Below are positions 57,815 to 64,000 of a stretch of DNA of 64,000 nucleotides, piece after piece (the first letter of the stretch is position 1; each line of letters begins with the position of its first letter). Below the pieces are notes generated by a model. The model had not been told where the DNA came from. It ran no database searches and saw only the letters and a program-made list of their open reading frames with translations. This DNA comes from Hyposmocoma kahamanoa (Eukaryota > Arthropoda > Insecta > Lepidoptera > Cosmopterigidae): NCBI RefSeq assembly GCF_003589595.1, contig NW_020653718.1, positions 2,185,565-2,249,564 of the forward strand. Direction: 5' to 3'. The position numbers and the translations under genes are program-made.

Positions 57815-58437
57815 TGAAATGAAATGAAATCTTTTATTTCAGGCAATGAAATGCCCATAGACAAAGTGTTAGTAAACAATTAAAACTTAGACTATTGTTA
57901 GTACATACAGCACAAATTAACCTAACCTTATTTTATATATAAAAGAACCGATTTGATTTGCCCAATCCAATACCATAGGATTGGGCAATCAAATCTGCCT
58001 GCAATCGTTTTCAGGATGCTGTTGGGACTCTTTCTGACACGAGTCAAGAGGGAGACGATCTTTTTCCTCATCAGTGCATAAAAGCCATCTGTGTGCGCCT
58101 CGGCAAACATGCCTGACGCACTGCACCATCGTGGCAGCCCCAACAGCATCCTGAACGCGTTGTTGTACTGTACGCGTAGGGCGTTATATGCTCGCTTTGT
58201 GTACTTGACCCACAGGATTTTTACGTCGTCTGAGCATCTTGCGAACCTGCGGGCCAGCATATTACAACGCACAGACAACGCCCTACGCTCTCTCTCTATA
58301 TCCTGGTCATCACACAGGTCATCCGTCAGTATGTGACCAAGATACTTCACCCTTTGCACATTTCTAAGCACAACCCCACCAAGAGCGACGGGTGGTATGT
58401 AATAAGGCTTAATTTTGCCCATTTTAAAATCTCGTAT
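57815..58437 (-). pseudogene. 5'-truncated LINE of the same group
   Basis: (GAAAT)n at 57,815-57,832 is the reversed tail. Intact 164-residue frame 58,422-57,928: VQRVKYLGHILTDDLCDDQD, RRALSVRCNMLARRFARCSD, WCSASGMFAEAHTDGFYALM. Related to, but a different subfamily from, the 39.8-44.0 kb element. Confidence 0.78.
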
Positions 58438-58527
58438 CTATTACTTCGGCAAGGCCTCGTGACCTAAACCCGATTCTCGACTCCAAGAACAACGATTTTT
58501 TTTATAATACGTATGTACACTCAACAT

Positions 58528-58692
58528 AGCCCTGCACTAGGGAAACCCTGGGTCGCGGGTGCTATGGACACACACATAGACAACCACAAGTTACTCCCAA
58601 ACTTACGCGAGAAATAAATGTAGGTCATACAAATATTTGCATGGAATTCGGGAATCGAACCTGGGACCTCTACCGTTCGGCCACTGAGGCAG
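58528..58692 (-). repeat. tRNA-headed SINE T2
   Basis: Reverse strand: CTGCCTCAGTGGCCGAACGG, GAGGTCCCAGGTTCGATTCC, then the family body to CAGGGTTTCCCTAGTGCAGG. Confidence 0.72.
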
Positions 58693-58854
58693 TTAAGATC
58701 GTATAAAATACTATTATAAAACTAAACTCTTTTGGTTGATAATTAAGTGTTTTTGAAGTTATATAATTTTGAAACTGTATAATTCTAGTTTTTAGATTGT
58801 GTCTTATAAACAGTCGCGAGTTTGAATCGATGTAAACGCACCAGTTCTTTTTTT

Positions 58855-59155
58855 TATCAAGTGATGAGACGAACAAGTCGTGGGCCTGGTGGTAAGCGAC
58901 ACGCCTGTCCATAACAGTTGCAGTGTCACTCATAGCTTATTATATTATCGCAAAGATCTTAGGGGCGCTGCCAATGCGCCCGTGACCCAGAGACACAAGT
59001 TGACAAGTCCCACGTGCCTGCAATTTCACCAGGTCCCTTGCCTTTCAACACCGGAGCACAATAATGCTGAACATTACTGCTTGGCGGCAGAGATAGTTAA
59101 GATGGCAGTACTTCCCTGGACGAACTCTGTCACAAGGAGCTTTAGTACTACTACA
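58855..59155 (+). repeat. SINE-like repeat S, near full length
   Basis: Forward copy: GACGAACAAGTCGTGGGCCT, TAAGCGACACGCCTGTCCAT, CTTGGCGGCAGAGATAG and the CTTCCCTGGACGAACTCTGT end. Good reference copy for the family. Confidence 0.7.
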
Positions 59156-59204
59156 TCGTCAATAATATGTTTTATATTGTCTCGTCAAAAATATTTTACA
59201 AGGG

Positions 59205-59660
59205 GAAATCTTTATGGGGACTCTTCCTCCAGACTGGAGGGCCAACCCCACTAAACCCCCCCGGGTTTACCTCCCGCCGGTTGAGTCGGCGCCGTGGGGT
59301 CGGTGCACATTCACCACGACTCCGCCCGGCCGCCCTAGTTTGCCCCAGGGCTCCCGCGCCAACGGAGGGGCAGGTCAGTTGTCCTCCGACCCAGACGAGT
59401 GAGGCCGTGCAATACAGGCTCCGGAGTCCCTGTCCAAAGCCCGCTAGGCTCACTAGGGGATCAGGCGAGCAGCGAACTGCCTTCGCCTTCTCCCCGTACG
59501 TCTGCGCCGAAGCGGGTGCGCGTCTACCGCGTCCTCGCGCACCCGCTCCGCAGCCTCCTTTTGCGACATAACCTCTCCTCAAAAGAGGCCACCGCCTCCC
59601 AGGACTCCTCGCTACCGAGTCTGGCGGCAACCACGCCCGGCAGCGAGAGGTCCTGAATAA
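59205..59660. repeat. GC-rich block ending in (AAT)n, probable LINE 3' region
   Basis: About 440 bp of clearly GC-rich sequence in an AT-rich window, finishing GTCCTGAATAAAATAATAAT(AAT)n. The tail suggests the 3' end of a GC-rich non-LTR element on the plus strand. Overlapping ORFs of up to 144 codons occur on both strands, as expected in GC-rich DNA with few stops; none is recognised. Confidence 0.5.
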
Positions 59661-60109
59661 AATAATAATAATAATAATATTTCACACCTGCCGATTGTGC
59701 GTTAACTTCAAAAAAGCGAGCCTGAGTACTGTAAGAGTGCAGGACAATGACGCTGCTTTTTTACCACGCTACTGCAGTGCATCGAACACGTTCGCCGAGA
59801 ATGGATTACTTCTTTGCTCGTATGGCTTCCTTTTGGGACAGATTGCGTTGTTCTGATAACGGCATGCTATTTCCGCAGATATGTCTGGTCCAATTTTTAA
59901 GTACTGGCGTTCCATCCACCGCGACGCAATCAGGAAATAGATTAGACGAAGACCTATATGGGTCATACCTTATTTACCTTACTTTATTTAATCCTATTTT
60001 AAGTCTTGTATAATATCATTATTGTTATATTATGCCACATTGTATATGTGAAATGGGATTTTTGCCTGAAAAGAAACAATTAATAGAGCTTGATGTGCTG
60101 CCGTCTGTA

Positions 60110-60367
60110 CTGCCGTCCGTTAACTAAAAACCAAAACTAGTGACAAAATAATTTTTTGACATGTCTTAAAAAACCATAACCCAGTTTTAGAATATTGATA
60201 TTGTTTAATGATATTTCAGCTATGCATCGTTAGGGTAAGTTCCGATAAGTCAAACACGTTAACTAATTTTAACTGTTATTAAAAGACAATTTTGTGCTGT
60301 ATGTTTTTCTATTTACAAGGGATATTTCACTATTTGTCACAGCCGCGTTTTAGTTAGTGGACGGCAG
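60110..60367 (+). mobile_element. Tc1/mariner-type MITE with TA duplication
   Basis: CTGCCGTCCGTTAACTAAAA at the left and TTTTAGTTAGTGGACGGCAG at the right, flanked by TA at 60,108-60,109 and 60,368-60,369. 258 bp, no ORF. Confidence 0.75.
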
Positions 60368-60369
60368 TA

Positions 60370-61790
60370 CATACATAGACGTTCCGTAATTCATTGAATT
60401 ATTCTATGGAAGTACAATAAATAATCTGACGACCTCGGCGGCCCTTTACACTATAAACGCTGGATGAAGAGGTCCCGAATTCGGTTCGGTAGGACCAATT
60501 TGGGAAATTAACTTCTAAATAGGTTTTCGTCTGGGTTTCTGGGTAGTGTCCCGGAGTGCATTCTATTGCTCTGCTACTCATAGTGCTGGGAATTCTCTAG
60601 TTTAAGATTAGATTATAAGTGTGGTTGTCTTACACATTATTAATTAACAAAAAAGAGAAAACTTCTTTAAAGGCCAGGTATTTCAAGGCGAGCATGCATT
60701 TTAGGAGATGAGGTGTGGGGGACCGCCTCTTGCCATAAAATAAGAACAGGCAGAGAAAATATGGCACAGATCCGACATCGACATGCGTCCGATGGCGACA
60801 GACGTGTTAATTTTCAAATTTTGGATAAATATAAATTTAATAATGTATATGGTTGCAGTTGAAAACCAAAAATTTGGCAGGTTCTCTGTAATATTGAAAG
60901 AGAAATGTCTCCGTATAAAAATGACATGAAAAGTGAGATATTTTATTCTTAAATAATTCGTTTTAAAGTACATTCCATCGTGTAACGAACAAGCACATTC
61001 TTTAGACTATATCCTGGTGTATCTGATATATTTTGTAAAACCGTTACTTGATAGTAAATACCCCGTTTTTCTCGCTTCTCCTCCGGACTTCTGTTCCGCC
61101 ACGCGGATTTTACGCCGGTCATGTTTGTTATCGGCGGCAGCACCGCCGCTCAAAAGTATTAAAAGTATAAACAAAAACAATTAGGTATGATTAAATTCCG
61201 TTTATTATTACCTTTATGGACATTAAAAATCATTGGCACAATATAATATAAATTTCGTTTTTAATTATCAATCAAAATAATTTATTACTTAAGAGAATAA
61301 CCGTATCTACCTCGTTTAGCTAATGTTTTTATTTACTATAAACATTACTTGTTAAATTATCTACAGTACGCACTGGCAAGAACTTAATATCATTAAATAT
61401 AAATAACTATAATGCAAAACATTTAACAGGTAAATCATCGATTTATTTCTAGTCTTACTTTGTCATAGTCTACAAATTACAAACCTAGGTTACCTTAGTG
61501 AAAGTTTTGCACTAACAATTAGATAACATATAGACGACTAGGTTTTACGATAAAGAAACCTTAAACATTACCTAATAGCCTATGCCAGCTACGAAAAATA
61601 TAGCCAAATGTACATCAATTCTGTACAATATACATCTTTATTTACTTTGGTTACATTACATTATAGTAGTTTATTTGTAAGTACGTATACACAGGTATAT
61701 AATATGCTAATGCTTAAATTCACTGGTCACATGTGTTTTGATGCTAAAGGCAGTTTGTTTTGACATTGAAATAGTCTCACTTGACGTTAA
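60370..61790. other. Upstream stretch without recognised genes
   Basis: AT-rich. Short ORFs at 60,399-61,143 do not resemble known proteins. Nothing further supported. Confidence 0.4.
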
Positions 61791-61800
61791 TGTTATTTGA

Positions 61801-62086
61801 CATTGACTTACAATTATATGGACGTCGGGTCCGCGCTAAAAAGTGTCCGAACTTATAGGGCGTTAAAATCGTATACAGAGCATCATTCACGCTTTAGTCT
61901 TCGTTTGTTCGACTGACAGCGAAGTAAGCAAAATTAGACAGTACTGCGATGACATTACAATTTAAATTCAACGTTTTAGCTTTTTCATATTCCTTTACAT
62001 GTCACTAAGTTTAAATAGATTGACTTGGGACATTTTTTTCGTGGTTTTTGTATTAGACCCGTCGTCCATTTATTTGTAAGTCAATG
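61801..62086 (+). mobile_element. hAT-like MITE, long subtype, TSD TTATTTGA
   Basis: Forward orientation. Exact duplication TTATTTGA at 61,793-61,800 and 62,087-62,094. Upstream of ceramidase. Confidence 0.93.
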
Positions 62087-62249
62087 TTATTTGAAGAAAT
62101 TTGTTTCCAAAACTCCTTGAGCAGGTGAGGAGAAGAAATGTAACTTATCAATACTTATCGACTTGGATTATACTAGCGTAAGACTCATTATCTAATAAAA
62201 CGGAGCGAAGAAGACCTATGTATCAGCAACAAATAGAAATTCGTGACCG

Positions 62250-62432
62250 TCAGGATGGCTGGACCAAACAAGACATACAAATCAAACTGTGGTCACTATT
62301 TACTATCTATTTTCTACTATTTAGCATCTTTATTGACATATTTTCTACGTTTGCGCTAATGGGAATATTAAAGAAATAAAGTGGCCAGCCATTCTGACGT
62401 CAGGTTGGCTGGACCACTTTACGTTTTTCATG
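62250..62432 (+). repeat. Left arm of a 1.3-kb inverted repeat
   Basis: CGTCAGGATGGCTGGACCAA...TGACATATTTTCTACGTTTG...GGTTGGCTGGACCACTTTAC. The reverse copy is 63,428-63,590. Confidence 0.65.
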
Positions 62433-62682
62433 GTTATAGCAATTATAATTTACTTTTTTTATAAAACTATTTATTACCTAATTTCTACCCAAACATACGT
62501 TTTTCATTATTTTAGGAAGCTACTATAAAAAGTAGTTATTTTAAAAAAAATAATAAAACGCCTTTGCAAAAGGTTTATCTTCTCCGTGTTATAAATTACT
62601 GATTATAATACGTTCGCATTCATTAATACCTACAAAGAAATTAACATTTGTAATAGTGAATCCAACTAGTAGTTAATTAACT

Positions 62683-62885
62683 GCCTCTTTGGCCAAACGG
62701 TTACCAACGACTGCCACGCAGAGGACCTGGTTTCGATTCCCGGGCCAGGAGAAATATTTGTATGCCCTACATTTATTTCTCTCGTGAATTTGGGTGTCGT
62801 TGTCTATGTGTGTGTGTCCATGGCACCCGCGACACAGGGTTTTCCTAGTGCGAGGCTATGAGTGTGTGCGCGTTTATTATAATTA
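62683..62885 (+). repeat. tRNA-headed SINE T2, full length
   Basis: CTGCCTCTTTGGCCAAACGG, GGTTTCGATTCCCGGGCCAG, then TTTATTTCTCTCGTGAATTT, CACCCGCGACACAGGGTTTT and CCTAGTGCGAGGCTATGAGT. Confidence 0.75.
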
Positions 62886-63175
62886 TTTATTTATTGCCCT
62901 AAAATATTGCTTGCAAAGATAATCCACAAACCATTGTTGGCATCACAGACCACATAAATACTAGTTTCTTCCGTGGTTAGCATATTCTATGTGCCTGCAA
63001 AATTATTGTTGGCAATTACACGGAGAAGATAAACTGCCTTTTTAGAAGATACTTTTGGCGTTTTATTATTATTTTAAATAAATTTTAAAGACACTTCCTA
63101 AAATAGTGAAAAAATGTATGTTTAGGTAGAATTTAGGTATATAGATTTTAAGACTTTCGTGGTTATTCACTAAAT

Positions 63176-63360
63176 GATTATCACTAATATCAGGTTTCTT
63201 ACCACGGTAGCGCAAGAGGGTAGACAGATATGTCTGCTCTTAAAGCTATCATCTGCCGCCGTCCAGTCAACCCGTGACCATGGAGCGTGCACCGTTCCGA
63301 AATATCGGGAAAATAAAAAGAAGTCATACCGCGGCAAGAAACCTGATATTAGTGATAATC
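63176..63360 (-). mobile_element. Inverted-repeat element, short copy
   Basis: 185-bp deletion derivative of the 46,792-47,221 family in reverse orientation: same ends, same AGACAGATATGTCTGCTCTT core, missing about 240 bp. Confidence 0.72.
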
Positions 63361-63427
63361 ATTTAGAATTAAGGTAGTAAATAGTTATATATAAAAAAAG
63401 TAAATTATACACTGCTAGAACTATGAA

Positions 63428-63590
63428 AACGTAAAGTGGTCCAGCCAACCTGACGTCAGAATGGATGACCACTTATATTTTACTTTTTTTTATATTTCTG
63501 TTAGCGCAAAGGTAGAAAATATGTCAATAATAATGAGCCCAGTATGATTTGTATATCTCGCTTGATCCAGCCATCCTGACGGACACATAG
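63428..63590 (-). repeat. Right arm of the inverted repeat
   Basis: Reverse complement of the 62,250-62,432 arm with a few indels: CGTAAAGTGGTCCAGCCAAC...GCGCAAAGGTAGAAAATATG...CCAGCCATCCTGACG. Confidence 0.65.
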
Positions 63591-63696
63591 TACTTCGGTA
63601 TCACGACTGCGAGATATTAAAATATCGAAAAATCTATTCGATGATAAGGCACCACTCTCCTACGTCCAGTTCAGTCCGATTCAATTACTTTAAATT

Positions 63697-63836
63697 AGTG
63701 ATTCCTATTCAGTGATTCTAATTCATTGACTCCAATTCAGTGATTCCAATTCATTGATTCCAATTCAGTGATTGCAATTTTGTAACTTCAATTCAGTGAC
63801 TCCAATTCCGTCACTATAATTTAATTGACTCAAAAT
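63697..63836 (+). repeat. 14-bp minisatellite, about 10 units
   Basis: Units of AGTGATTCCAATTC with AGTG/ATTG alternation, for example AGTGATTCTAATTC, ATTGACTCCAATTC, AGTGATTCCAATTC. Decays at both ends. Confidence 0.8.
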
Positions 63837-63924
63837 TTTTATCCTAATTTGACAAATATAAAATATTTCTAAGGATTTCAATTGCTTAAATCTGTCATAT
63901 AAGTGTAATTTTGAAGTTTATTGA

Positions 63925-64000
63925 ATATCATACCATTGCTCCACTAGTTTATTGTAATTATTAATACAAAGATCGAACAGTTAGAAAAAATTCCTTCGAT
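63925..64000 (-). repeat. SINE T1, cut by the window end
   Basis: TAGTTTATTGTAATTATTAA, then ACAAAGATCGAACAG and TTCCTTCGAT match 30,387-30,440. The tRNA-like head should lie past 64,000. Confidence 0.6.

Noticed and set aside
59167..59656. Several ORFs of 85-144 codons on both strands
   Set aside because: They overlap each other in a GC-rich block where stop codons are rare by composition; no recognised motif.
63697..63836. CRISPR-like array
   Set aside because: Contiguous 14-bp tandem units without spacers in a eukaryotic sequence.
1..64000. Viral or LTR-retroelement genes
   Set aside because: No gag/protease/integrase or capsid-like coding sequence was recognised; all RT matches are of the non-LTR type.

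Overview
The window reads as nuclear DNA of an insect, most likely a moth or butterfly (Lepidoptera). It is AT-rich, its genes are split by GT-AG introns, and it is crowded with mobile elements of types usual in lepidopteran genomes: CR1/Jockey-like LINEs with endonuclease and reverse transcriptase, a cecropia-type mariner, tRNA-headed SINEs and many short inverted-repeat elements (MITEs). The order-level call is inference from gene and repeat style, not from a marker sequence.

Two host genes were assembled exon by exon, both on the minus strand. (1) Triokinase/FMN cyclase (dihydroxyacetone kinase family): 13 coding exons between 18,544 and 3,512 encode 534 residues to the stop codon. Only the N-terminal exon or exons (about 40 residues) were not found. 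The last intron is about 8 kb and carries a LINE that itself carries a mariner. (2) Neutral ceramidase: 14 coding exons from 54,963 down to 29,995 give a complete 739-residue protein with an N-terminal membrane anchor, a Ser/Thr-rich stalk, the amidase domain and the C-terminal domain. All junctions keep phase and all splice sites are GT-AG. Neither gene stands out in one long ORF, because exons are only 64-243 bases.

Layout: 1-3,400 degenerate RT fragments and interspersed repeats; 3,512-18,544 triokinase with the LINE/mariner nest at 4,522-10,341; 18,545-29,994 an intergenic or first-intron stretch of repeats; 29,995-54,963 ceramidase with repeats in nearly every intron, including a 4.2-kb LINE inserted inside a Tc1/mariner-superfamily transposon (39,340-44,632); 54,964-64,000 upstream DNA with repeats, one GC-rich block, an inverted pair of LINE tails and a 14-bp tandem repeat at the far end.

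The host genes are not functionally linked (triose/glycerone phosphorylation versus sphingolipid turnover). The most informative structures are the insertions with readable target-site duplications: five copies of a hAT-like MITE family with exact 8-bp duplications, a mariner with TA, a LINE with TTATAA, two MITEs with TTA/TAA, and a fold-back retroposon whose 13-bp duplication copied the ceramidase exon-1 splice donor. I did not see a convincing new biological system. No rRNA, CRISPR or intact tRNA gene was found.
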